Of a stretch of 7,626 nt of DNA, positions 1-5,491 are shown one piece after another. A program made the translations under genes and the position numbers. This DNA comes from Pseudomonadota bacterium (GTDB lineage Bacteria; Myxococcota; Bradymonadia; UBA4248). How positions within the stretch are numbered: the first letter of the stretch is position 1; each line of letters opens with the position of its first letter. The notes beneath the pieces are model-generated. The model ran no database searches. It was given only the letters and a program-made list of their open reading frames with translations, and was not told the origin of the DNA. Location: positions 1 to 7,626 of the forward strand of contig JAGBXG010000226.1 of the NCBI GenBank assembly GCA_017629415.1, read 5' to 3'.

Positions 1-21
1 CCCCCCCCCCCCCCCCCCCCC
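1..21. repeat. Poly-C homopolymer at window edge
   Basis: The first 21 bases are all C, followed by a C-rich, G-poor stretch to about position 45. On the minus strand this is a poly-G run about 40 nt past the stop of the aminotransferase gene. A homopolymer of this length at the very end of a sequence is a common result of poly-G reads from two-colour sequencing or of assembly breakage. A real slippage-prone tract cannot be excluded. Positions 22-60 hold no gene or clear terminator that I can see. Confidence 0.85.
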
Positions 22-60
22 ACCCAAGACCACCCAAAAGCCCCACAAAAAAGCTCAAAC

Positions 61-1161
61 TCATGGCTTCAAGACAGATGGCGAGGACAAATAGGCATCC
101 AAAGTGTCATCATCGGCATCCATGCTGATTGAAGTTCCATCCTCTTGACCGCGTTTCCAAATGGCTTTTCGAATACTGTCTGTCAGCGGACGGCTGCCAA
201 CTGGAGCCGTTTCCAATCCGTCAATACGCGTTACCGGCATCAGGCCGCAGGCTGTACCCGTAATAAAAACCTCGCGGTGTTGCCCGATGAAGTCTGTCGG
301 CAGCATGGCATCATCTTCGATGACTTTAAATCCAAGATGGCGAGCTGTGTCTATGACCAAATTACGCGTCAGGCCGATCAGGGCATAACGTGCAGCAGGC
401 ACTTTGAGGACGGGATGATTGTCTATCATTTCAGCCACAAAAATATTGTCAGCTGTCGCCTCTGCCACATAGCCGTCATTGGTCAGCATCAATGTTTCGA
501 GTGCCCCTGTTTTCTCGGTCTCTAAAAGCGCAAGAACATTGTTGAGGTAATTGTTCGTCTTGATATTCGGATCGAGATGATGCGGATCATTGCGGCGCAT
601 GTGCCGGGCTATAGCCACATCTATGCCATATTCATAATGTTCTTTCGGATAAAGCAAAACCGATGAAAAAACAATGTAAAGCGTTGATGCCACGCATTTG
701 ACAGGACTGACACCAAGATTTCCGATACCGCGCGACAATACAGGTCTAAAATAGCCTCCTGTACCTTCTGAACCCAGCGATTCACGGCAAAGACGAAGCA
801 TAATTTTGCAAAGCTCTTCACGTGAATAAGGGAATTCTAAACCCAGTCGTGCCGCCGAAGCCAGCCAACGATCCACATGTTCTTTGAATAAGAGAATGCG
901 GCGGCCATCAATCCGAATCCCTTCAAACACAGCATCTCCATAAAGATTGCCATGATCCAGAGGGCTCAGGCTTGCTTCATTCAATCGAAATATGCCATCA
1001 CGACGTTCAAGCCCACAAGATGCATCCTGAAAACTCCGAAGCCCCGGACGTTCCATACAAACCGGCGTAACCCCAGAAATATAAGGCATGCTTAAAAAAA
1101 CCCGGGTGCGTTCCAAAGACCCGAGCAACTCACGTACTGTCTCTTCTGATTTCAGTTTCAT
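61..1161 (-). CDS. ilvE: Class IV aminotransferase, branched-chain amino acid aminotransferase (IlvE) type
   Basis: This 366-residue PLP enzyme probably interconverts branched-chain amino acids and their 2-oxo acids with glutamate/2-oxoglutarate, in the cytoplasm. Fold-type IV hallmarks are visible in order. SPLDHGNLYGDAVFEGIR (66-83) is the family entry motif. EHVDRW lies at 95-100. YFRPVLSRGIGNLGV (137-151) follows. The PLP Schiff-base lysine is K201 in DPNIKTNNYLNN. The cofactor-binding EATADNIF (234-241) and the substrate-loop GTACGLMPV (302-310) complete the set. In classical IlvE the last motif usually reads GTAAEVTPV, so this loop is divergent. The protein is longer than the usual 300-310 residues because of about 55 extra N-terminal residues and an acidic C-terminal tail. 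The ATG at 1161 is chosen because AGGA lies 7 nt upstream; a TTG at 1167 is too close to it. It lies 75 bp downstream of recJ on the same strand. Family assignment is firm. Substrate is inferred; D-amino acid transaminase or another class IV activity is possible. Confidence 0.88.
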   Translation of the reverse strand: MKLKSEETVRELLGSLERTRVFLSMPYISGVTPVCMERPGLRSFQDASCGLERRDGIFRLNEASLSPLDHGNLYGDAVFEGIRIDGRRILLFKEHVDRWLASAARLGLEFPYSREELCKIMLRLCRESLGSEGTGGYFRPVLSRGIGNLGVSPVKCVASTLYIVFSSVLLYPKEHYEYGIDVAIARHMRRNDPHHLDPNIKTNNYLNNVLALLETEKTGALETLMLTNDGYVAEATADNIFVAEMIDNHPVLKVPAARYALIGLTRNLVIDTARHLGFKVIEDDAMLPTDFIGQHREVFITGTACGLMPVTRIDGLETAPVGSRPLTDSIRKAIWKRGQEDGTSISMDADDDTLDAYLSSPSVLKP

Positions 1162-1168
1162 TCTCAAT

Positions 1169-1172
1169 TCCT
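1169..1172 (-). promoter_or_regulatory. Ribosome binding site fixing the aminotransferase start
   Basis: On the minus strand AGGA is followed by a 7-nt spacer and ATG at 1161. The alternative TTG start two codons upstream (1165-1167) would leave only one base between AGGA and the start, so the ATG is preferred. Confidence 0.7.
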
Positions 1173-1236
1173 GTTCATGCCGTCATACTTTGACCATGTA
1201 TCTTTCAACGCATACAACGGCAAAACAGATCTCCTA

Positions 1237-2994
1237 TCACACAAAAACATGCTCATGCGACATACAAATATCACGGATCAGCAGCTTGTGCTGAACTCGG
1301 CCATTCCAGACCTCGCGCTTGAGTTCCCCCACGACATGAAATTCCCCTTCAGCCATTTCTGCTGCCGTCATTGGCGCAGAAAACCAAAGGCATTTTAAAT
1401 CACACGGCGTATCTATCACACAAGCACTCAAATGTTTTTCTTTGAGCACACGAACATCACGAAAACGCACATTTTTCAGGCAAATCAGCGGTGTATTATT
1501 CTGACAGCCACACGGTTCAAGACGGCTTAAATCTTCAAACAGTTCAAATGTCACCTCTGCAGGCTGTAAACAAAGCGCGACATCTGTCACCTGCGTCTCG
1601 ACATCCCCATTGAGCTGCTGCATGGCATTTTCCCAAAGCCCAACACAAAATGCCTCCAGCGATTCTGCAGGACCGGAAAAACCAGCTGCGGCAGCATGAC
1701 CGCCATATTTCGTCAAATACTGCGAAACAGATGTCAAAGCCTTCACGGCATGAATGCCCGGAGTTGAACGTACACTGCCCGTCATCATATCGCCTTCTAT
1801 TGTCGCTACTGCCACAGGTCGATGCAGCAACTCCTTAAGACGGCCCGCCACAATACCCGAAACACCGCTGTGCCAATCCGCCGAAACAGGCAGGGCCACA
1901 ACCACAAACGGCGCATTCGAATCCCCAACTTCAGCCACAGCTCGCGCAACCATGGCTTCCTGAATACGCTGCCTGTCGCCATTCATGGCATCCAGTTTGG
2001 CTGCAAGCCCCTGAGCCTGCACACGATTATTCGCCTGAATCAAATCAATAATCAATGTCGCAGATGCCAAACGACCCGCCGCATTAATTCGCGGTCCAAT
2101 GCTATACCCAATATCAGAACTCGAAATCGTTCCTCGCGACATTCTCGAAACGTTTAAAAGCGCTTCAACACCGGGTTTATGGGCATCATGGTTCAATGCA
2201 TCCAGTCCAAGCGTCACAATTTCGCGATTTTCGCGCTCGCGCAAAGAAACAATATCAGCCACCGTGCCCAAACAGGCCAATTTGGCTAAACTCCGCAATA
2301 GACCTTCGTATTTGGGATGTTCCTTTAACATGGCCTGCGCAAACTTAAACGATATTCCACAAGCCGCTAAAGCTTTATTGGGATAGGAACATCCGGCCTG
2401 CGGCGGACAAAGCACCGCATAAGCCGAAGCCGGCACTCCGGCACCAGGCGGTAAATGATGATCCAAAACAATCACATCGATACCGCATGATTTGGCATGG
2501 GCAATCGAAGCTTCATCACGTACGCCGATATCCGCCGTCACAATCAGCCGTATGCCATCTGCAGCCGCTTTTTCAGCGGCTTTCATTGAAAATCCATAGC
2601 CTTCATCCTGACGATCCGGAATATGAAAACTGACCAAAGAATGACCGCAAATCTTTAAGACAGCTTGCAAAATCAATGAACTCATGGTGCCGTCTACGTC
2701 ATAATCGGTCACCACGAGAATCGGTTCTTTATCCAAAATGGCACGACGAAAACGCTCAACCGCACGTTCCATCCCAAGCATCAGCATCGGATCATGAAAA
2801 TCTTTCGCCGACGGCGATAAAAATGACGCCACTTCATCCCCGGCCGAAAGCCCAATCAAGGCACAGCACGCCGCAAGCTCACGCGATAACCCGTTCTCAC
2901 GCATCATCTCTTCAATCTGAACTTCATCTGGAGCATAATGCCAGTAAGCACCACACCGTGATAACGTCAATGACTCTGTCTGTAATGTCGTCAT
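1237..2994 (-). CDS. recJ: Single-stranded-DNA-specific 5'-3' exonuclease RecJ
   Basis: RecJ degrades single-stranded DNA 5' to 3' in recombinational repair, mismatch repair and RecFOR-dependent gap processing. The 585-residue product has the full DHH/DHHA1 architecture. Motif I is VTDYDVDG (95-102) and motif II is TADIGV (153-158). The DHH motif is LDHH (177-180), and GTVADIVSL (243-251) supplies a further metal-binding Asp. SIGPRINAAGRLASA (298-312) is the RecJ signature. The DHHA1 part has HSGVSGIVAGRL (375-386), GSVRSTPGIHAVKAL (406-420) and YGGHAAAAGF (430-439). The C-terminal 110 or so residues, starting near DLSRLEPCGCQNNTP (488-502), fit the RecJ OB fold. Motif II is usually TVDNG; here the Asn is Ile, while the Asp is kept. 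The start is the ATG at 2994 because AGGAG lies 8 nt upstream and this gives the usual RecJ length of about 570-590. A frame-open extension to 3123 runs through a GC-rich palindrome and is not credible coding. No clear sigma70 promoter was recognised upstream. Confidence 0.95.
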   Translation of the reverse strand: MTTLQTESLTLSRCGAYWHYAPDEVQIEEMMRENGLSRELAACCALIGLSAGDEVASFLSPSAKDFHDPMLMLGMERAVERFRRAILDKEPILVVTDYDVDGTMSSLILQAVLKICGHSLVSFHIPDRQDEGYGFSMKAAEKAAADGIRLIVTADIGVRDEASIAHAKSCGIDVIVLDHHLPPGAGVPASAYAVLCPPQAGCSYPNKALAACGISFKFAQAMLKEHPKYEGLLRSLAKLACLGTVADIVSLRERENREIVTLGLDALNHDAHKPGVEALLNVSRMSRGTISSSDIGYSIGPRINAAGRLASATLIIDLIQANNRVQAQGLAAKLDAMNGDRQRIQEAMVARAVAEVGDSNAPFVVVALPVSADWHSGVSGIVAGRLKELLHRPVAVATIEGDMMTGSVRSTPGIHAVKALTSVSQYLTKYGGHAAAAGFSGPAESLEAFCVGLWENAMQQLNGDVETQVTDVALCLQPAEVTFELFEDLSRLEPCGCQNNTPLICLKNVRFRDVRVLKEKHLSACVIDTPCDLKCLWFSAPMTAAEMAEGEFHVVGELKREVWNGRVQHKLLIRDICMSHEHVFV

Positions 2995-3002
2995 AGATTC
3001 AT

Positions 3003-3007
3003 CTCCT
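3003..3007 (-). promoter_or_regulatory. Ribosome binding site fixing the recJ start
   Basis: On the minus strand AGGAG is followed by 8 nt and then ATG at 2994. This rejects longer starts up to 3123, whose extra 43 codons read through intergenic palindromic DNA and lack RecJ similarity. Confidence 0.8.
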
Positions 3008-3105
3008 GATTTCGGCAGCCTGCCTTTTTTCAAAAAATACGGCGAACTTGCAAACGCCGCGCTCTTTATTGCTTTCATTTCAGTATTGCCAGATAATTTT
3101 ATTGC

Positions 3106-3124
3106 TTTGGGGCTCCGCCCCAAA
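3106..3124. repeat. GC-rich palindrome, 8-bp arms with 3-nt loop
   Basis: TTTGGGGC (3106-3113), loop TCC, GCCCCAAA (3117-3124): arms are perfectly complementary. It is the first of two GC-rich palindromes 5 bp apart. From memory, 'GGGGCTCCGCCCC...' style palindromes are common intergenic repeats in many bacteria; not checked here. It has no T-tract on the recJ side, so I do not call it a terminator. Confidence 0.8.
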
Positions 3125-3129
3125 CCCCG

Positions 3130-3152
3130 CCAAAGGGGCTGAGCCCCTTTGG
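3130..3152. repeat. Near-perfect 23-bp palindrome
   Basis: CCAAAGGGGCT (3130-3140) and AGCCCCTTTGG (3142-3152) are exact reverse complements around a single G. As RNA or single-stranded DNA this would form a stem of about nine pairs with a CTGAG loop. It shares its GGGGC/GCCCC core with the palindrome at 3106-3124, so the pair resembles a REP-type composite element. Confidence 0.85.
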
Positions 3153-3217
3153 AATCCCACCATCATGGGCGTTTTTCGTGGGTTGGACGGGTACTGGTGA
3201 CTCACGTTTTGGGGCGA

Positions 3218-3239
3218 AATGGGAACCCTGTATCCCATT
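3218..3239. repeat. Inverted repeat with 7-bp arms and 8-nt loop
   Basis: AATGGGA (3218-3224) is complementary to TCCCATT (3233-3239) across ACCCTGTA. It could be a short hairpin or a protein site; no function is evident. Confidence 0.5.
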
Positions 3240-3267
3240 CCGCTTAGGTAAGCTTTAACAATTCATG

Positions 3268-3318
3268 AATGCTGATGGTTTTTGGCCGCAGAAATGCTGA
3301 TGTTTTTTTGGCCGCAGA
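3268..3318. repeat. Tandem 25/26-bp duplication with variable T-tract
   Basis: Unit 1 (3268-3292) and unit 2 (3293-3318) both begin AATGCTGATG and end TTTTTGGCCGCAGA. They differ only in the middle: GTTTTT in the first and TTTTTTT in the second. The abutting arrangement and T-run length difference point to replication slippage or a recent tandem duplication. Confidence 0.9.
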
Positions 3319-3340
3319 ATAGATGGAATTTCGAGGAAGC

Positions 3341-3364
3341 AAGGCAAACACTCGAGTTTGCTTT
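3341..3364. repeat. Hairpin with 9-bp arms, one G.T wobble
   Basis: AAGGCAAAC (3341-3349) pairs with GTTTGCTTT (3356-3364) across ACTCGA, with one G.T pair. It opens the run of hairpins that leads towards the HD-domain gene. Confidence 0.55.
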
Positions 3365-3385
3365 GACGAGCGCAGCGAATCAGGT

Positions 3386-3406
3386 TTCTCTCCATTTGGG
3401 AGAGAA
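3386..3406. repeat. Perfect hairpin, 8-bp arms
   Basis: TTCTCTCC (3386-3393) pairs with GGAGAGAA (3399-3406) across ATTTG. The next hairpin begins at the following base. Confidence 0.65.
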
Positions 3407-3419
3407 CGCCCGAAGGGCG
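3407..3419. repeat. Perfect GC hairpin, 5-bp arms, GAA loop
   Basis: CGCCC (3407-3411), loop GAA, GGGCG (3415-3419). It directly abuts the 3386-3406 hairpin, so the two could stack coaxially if transcribed. Confidence 0.6.
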
Positions 3420-3448
3420 ATAGAGAGGTCGCAGTTGACAAAGAAGTT

Positions 3449-3500
3449 GCGCGGCGTATGTCAGGACGTTTCTTGAAACGTCCTGACATAGCCTGAGCGC
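3449..3500. repeat. Structured repeat copy 1: perfect 15-bp stem with CTTG loop inside a longer bulged stem
   Basis: TATGTCAGGACGTTT (3457-3471) and AAACGTCCTGACATA (3476-3490) are exact reverse complements around a CTTG tetraloop. The stem continues outward as GGC (3453-3455) with GCC (3491-3493), leaving G3456 bulged, then GCGC (3449-3452) with GCGC (3497-3500) across an unpaired TGA. The outer frame, GGC-bulged G-TATG and CATA-GCC, is shared with the hairpins at 3499-3539 and 7566-7612. There is no following T-tract, so it is not an ordinary intrinsic terminator. Confidence 0.85.
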
Positions 3501-3539
3501 GCGGTGCGTATGGAGGCTGCAGGCCGACATAGCACGCGC
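3499..3539. repeat. Structured repeat copy 2: bulged stem with GA/GA internal loop
   Basis: Reading plus strand: GCGCG, bulged G3504, TGC, bulged G3508, TATG, GA, GGCT, loop GCA (3519-3521), GGCC, GA, CATA, GCA, CGCGC. The arms pair apart from the two bulges, the GA/GA internal loop and one T.G pair. The outer TGC/GCA here replaces GGC/GCC of the other copies with pairing kept. It overlaps the foot of copy 1 by two bases. Positions 3506-3533 match 7574-7601 inverted, with one difference in 28. Confidence 0.8.
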
Positions 3540-3572
3540 CAACTGGCGATCCAAAAGCTTGCCCCCAAAGAT

Positions 3573-3601
3573 TTTAAACCTTTTTTGTCGCAAACTATGA
3601 T
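3573..3601 (+). promoter_or_regulatory. Putative sigma70-type promoter for the HD-domain gene
   Basis: A -35-like TTTAAA (3573-3578) and a -10-like TATGAT (3596-3601) are separated by exactly 17 bp. The -10 is one base off consensus, while the -35 is poor (4 of 6). Transcription would start near 3608, giving a leader of only about 16 nt to the ATG at 3624. Sequence-only prediction. Confidence 0.35.
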
Positions 3602-3615
3602 GTGAACGACATCAT
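3597..3615. promoter_or_regulatory. Inverted repeat overlapping the -10 and abutting the ribosome binding site: possible operator
   Basis: ATGATGT (3597-3603) and ACATCAT (3609-3615) are perfect inverted repeats around GAACG. The element overlaps the putative -10 and ends one base before GAGGA (3616-3620). It could be a repressor site. A leader hairpin affecting translation is less likely, because the left arm lies upstream of the expected transcription start. Confidence 0.35.
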
Positions 3616-3623
3616 GAGGATTT

Positions 3624-4433
3624 ATGAGGATACGACAATTACTCCATTCAGATTTTTGGCATCCTGTCAAAGCCGTTTATGGAAAAATTTCAAATGAGGA
3701 TTGGATCCGATCCATGGCTCTCGTTCTGGCTGGCCCAGCACACTGGCCAAATCTGCTCCGGGAAGGCGCACAAGTCATTGCGCGTTATCAGCATACTGAG
3801 GATACGCATATGATTCATCCCTGGTCAGAGTTTTGGCAAAACTGCCAAATTCTTTCGAACACCGTACAGCCTTGCGCTGCTTTTTTTCCTGCCGAAACCA
3901 TCAAACATCATCTGCCCCTTTGGCAGGTCAGGCGCACGGGATGGACTCGTGTGATACCTGCCTATCAAAATGGCACAAACATAGCCTACCAGGTGGAAAA
4001 TGTTGCTCAGCACAGCTATAAAACCGCACTGCTGGCATCAGCGTTATGCCCAGCCCATCGCATAGATGCCTTTGTGATGGGCATGATTCATGATTTGGCC
4101 GAAATTCAAATCGGAGATATTCCCCCTGCACAAGTCAAAGATAAAGCCCAAAAACATGCCGAAGAACGACGCGCTTTTCGAAGGCTTATGGCCGATTCTG
4201 AATGCTCGGCCGAAACCGCCGAACGGCTCATCGCCCTGTTCGACGCATATACCTTTGACAATACGGATACCGCCCACATCGTCCATATTGCGGACAAACT
4301 CGATATGGCCCTTCAGGCACTTTTTTATGAAGATATGCATCACATAGACCTCCAGGAATTTTTGGATTCTGCCCAAAATATCATAGAAAACTCTCCGGCA
4401 TTTGCTGCAATACGCACCACGTGGCACGTTTGA
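3624..4433 (+). CDS. HD-domain phosphohydrolase, HDDC2/YfbR-like (probable 5'-nucleotidase)
   Basis: HDDC2/YfbR enzymes are metal-dependent cytoplasmic phosphohydrolases; YfbR removes phosphate from deoxynucleoside 5'-monophosphates. Signatures are RRTGWTRV (103-110), ENVAQHSYKTALLA (125-138, metal ligand H130), MIHDLAEIQIGDIPP (154-168, H156-D157) and HIADKLDMALQALFYE (221-236, D224). This covers the H...HD...D ligand set, so the enzyme should be active. Family members are usually about 190-205 residues, whereas this frame gives 269, with roughly 95 residues ahead of the HD core. The ATG at 3624 is the first after an in-frame stop and has GAGGA only 3 nt away. An internal ATG at 3810 has GAGGA at a 7-nt spacing and would give 207 residues, the normal size. 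The upstream 62 codons have ordinary codon use but no domain I recognise. I keep the longer form with low certainty in the start. It is followed 43 bp later by the epimerase gene, probably in one transcript. Substrate is inferred. Confidence 0.82.
   Translation: MRIRQLLHSDFWHPVKAVYGKISNEDWIRSMALVLAGPAHWPNLLREGAQVIARYQHTEDTHMIHPWSEFWQNCQILSNTVQPCAAFFPAETIKHHLPLWQVRRTGWTRVIPAYQNGTNIAYQVENVAQHSYKTALLASALCPAHRIDAFVMGMIHDLAEIQIGDIPPAQVKDKAQKHAEERRAFRRLMADSECSAETAERLIALFDAYTFDNTDTAHIVHIADKLDMALQALFYEDMHHIDLQEFLDSAQNIIENSPAFAAIRTTWHV
3798..3802 (+). promoter_or_regulatory. Alternative internal ribosome binding site in the HD-domain gene
   Basis: GAGGA is followed by a 7-nt spacer and an in-frame ATG at 3810. 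Starting there would yield a 207-residue protein matching normal HDDC2/YfbR length. It is better spaced than the site in front of 3624 and may be the true start or a second start. Confidence 0.45.
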
Positions 4434-4476
4434 TACCCGTGTTATGCCATCCTCAAACCCATTGTGACGATTTTTT

Positions 4477-5475
4477 ATGAAAATTCTTATTACCGGCGTC
4501 GCCGGATTCATCGGCTCTCATCTGCTCTCATATTGCCTGCATGAAGGTCATACTGTCATTGGTATAGATAATTTTTTGACGGGAAAAATTGAGAATATTC
4601 AAGCGGTTATGCGCGAAAATGAGGTTTTTTCTTCACGTTTTATGCTGCACCGTGAGGACATTCGAAACCGCGAAAAAATGCTGGCATTGAGCGCCGGAGT
4701 TGACATCATTTTTCACGAAGCTGCCATCGGTTCAGTGCCTTGGAGCATCCAAGATCCTTTGCTGACTCACGAAACAAACCTGACCGGATTTTTAAACATT
4801 CTTGAAGCGGCTCGGACAAACCATGTCAAACGCGTCATTTATGCCTCCTCCAGTGCAGTATTTGGCAATGCCGTGGATGTACCCGCTATCGAAGGCCATG
4901 AAGGGGCTAGTCTTTCGCCTTATGCAGCTTCTAAATTCTCTCAGGAAATCTATGCACAGGCCTATGCCAGATGCTACGGCCTCGAAACGGTAGGCCTGCG
5001 CTACTTCAATGTTTTCGGCATACGCCAGGATCCCAACGGCGCCTACGCTGCCGTCATCCCCAAATGGGCTGCTGCCATGGCTGCCGACAAACCATGCACG
5101 ATTTTCGGCAACGGTACATCTACACGCGATTATTGCCATGTCTCAAACATCGTTCAAGCCAATGCCTTAGCCATGACCGCCGATTTGAAACAGTTCGGCG
5201 AAAAAGGTATCGCACCTGCCTTCAACATTGGATGCGGCCAAAAAACATCCTTAATCGAACTCCACAAAGCTTTGGCACAAGCTTTTGAAGAAAAATATGG
5301 CATCACCGTCCGCAAGCCCGAGTTTCACCCCCCACGCATGGGCGATATCGAACACTCCATGGCCGATATTTCACGGGCAAAACGTATGCTCCAGTTTACC
5401 CCCCAAATTTCAGTGGTGCAGGGGCTCAAACTATTGATTGCACAAAGTAATTTTGACATAATCAAAAGTTTCTAA
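4477..5475 (+). CDS. UDP-N-acetylhexosamine 4-epimerase, WbpP/TviC type (extended SDR)
   Basis: This 332-residue NAD(P)-binding epimerase probably interconverts UDP-GlcNAc/UDP-GalNAc or the corresponding uronic acids, supplying a sugar nucleotide for O-antigen, capsule or exopolysaccharide. It has the Rossmann motif GVAGFIG (7-13), acidic D31 closing the second strand, Ser124-Ser126 in YASSSAVFG, and the catalytic YAASK (Y149, K153). Stretches characteristic of WbpP/TviC, recalled from memory, are GSVPWSIQDP (85-94), GLRYFNVFGIRQDPNGAYAA (173-192), TRDYCHVSNIVQAN (216-229) and MGDIEHSMADISRAKRML (288-305). Length is slightly below the usual 340-350. The start has no strong ribosome binding site: GACGA lies 6 nt upstream across a T-run, one base from the GAGGA used by its neighbours. 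It begins 43 bp after the HD-domain gene and is probably co-transcribed, so coupled translation is possible. No glycosyltransferase is in view, so the polysaccharide is unknown. Simple GalE activity is the main alternative. Confidence 0.9.
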   Translation: MKILITGVAGFIGSHLLSYCLHEGHTVIGIDNFLTGKIENIQAVMRENEVFSSRFMLHREDIRNREKMLALSAGVDIIFHEAAIGSVPWSIQDPLLTHETNLTGFLNILEAARTNHVKRVIYASSSAVFGNAVDVPAIEGHEGASLSPYAASKFSQEIYAQAYARCYGLETVGLRYFNVFGIRQDPNGAYAAVIPKWAAAMAADKPCTIFGNGTSTRDYCHVSNIVQANALAMTADLKQFGEKGIAPAFNIGCGQKTSLIELHKALAQAFEEKYGITVRKPEFHPPRMGDIEHSMADISRAKRMLQFTPQISVVQGLKLLIAQSNFDIIKSF

Positions 5476-5491
5476 AAGCGTTTGCATCATT

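Larger units (their letters stand above)
2995..3623. other. 629-bp gene-free divergent intergenic region rich in palindromes
   Basis: This lies between the divergent starts of recJ (minus) and the HD-domain gene (plus). I see no credible gene: the open frames here cross hairpins, lack ribosome binding sites, and give basic or Arg/Ser-rich or Cys-rich sequences with no recognisable domain. Successive elements are: the recJ leader; two GC-rich palindromes (3106-3124, 3130-3152); a 7-bp-arm hairpin (3218-3239); a tandem duplication (3268-3318); hairpins at 3341-3364, 3386-3406 and 3407-3419; two related large hairpins (3449-3500 and 3499-3539); and a putative promoter with an inverted repeat (3573-3615). 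Several hairpins abut with almost no spacer, which suggests a palindromic repeat cluster or a structured RNA. Confidence 0.8.

Noticed and set aside
3014..3030. Plus-strand terminator-like GGCA-GCC-TGCC followed by six T
   Set aside because: The stem is only 4 bp and no plus-strand gene ends there; it lies in the recJ leader.
2995..3123. Upstream extension of recJ by 43 codons
   Set aside because: It runs through a GC-rich palindrome, lacks RecJ similarity, and a well-placed AGGAG sits 8 nt before the ATG at 2994.
3268..3318. CRISPR-like repeat
   Set aside because: The two units abut with no spacer and there are only two; no cas genes are nearby.
3244..3593. Overlapping open frames on both strands (81 and 112 residues minus, 64 residues plus)
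   Set aside because: They read through consecutive hairpins, overlap each other on opposite strands, have no domain or convincing ribosome site, and their composition follows the repeats.
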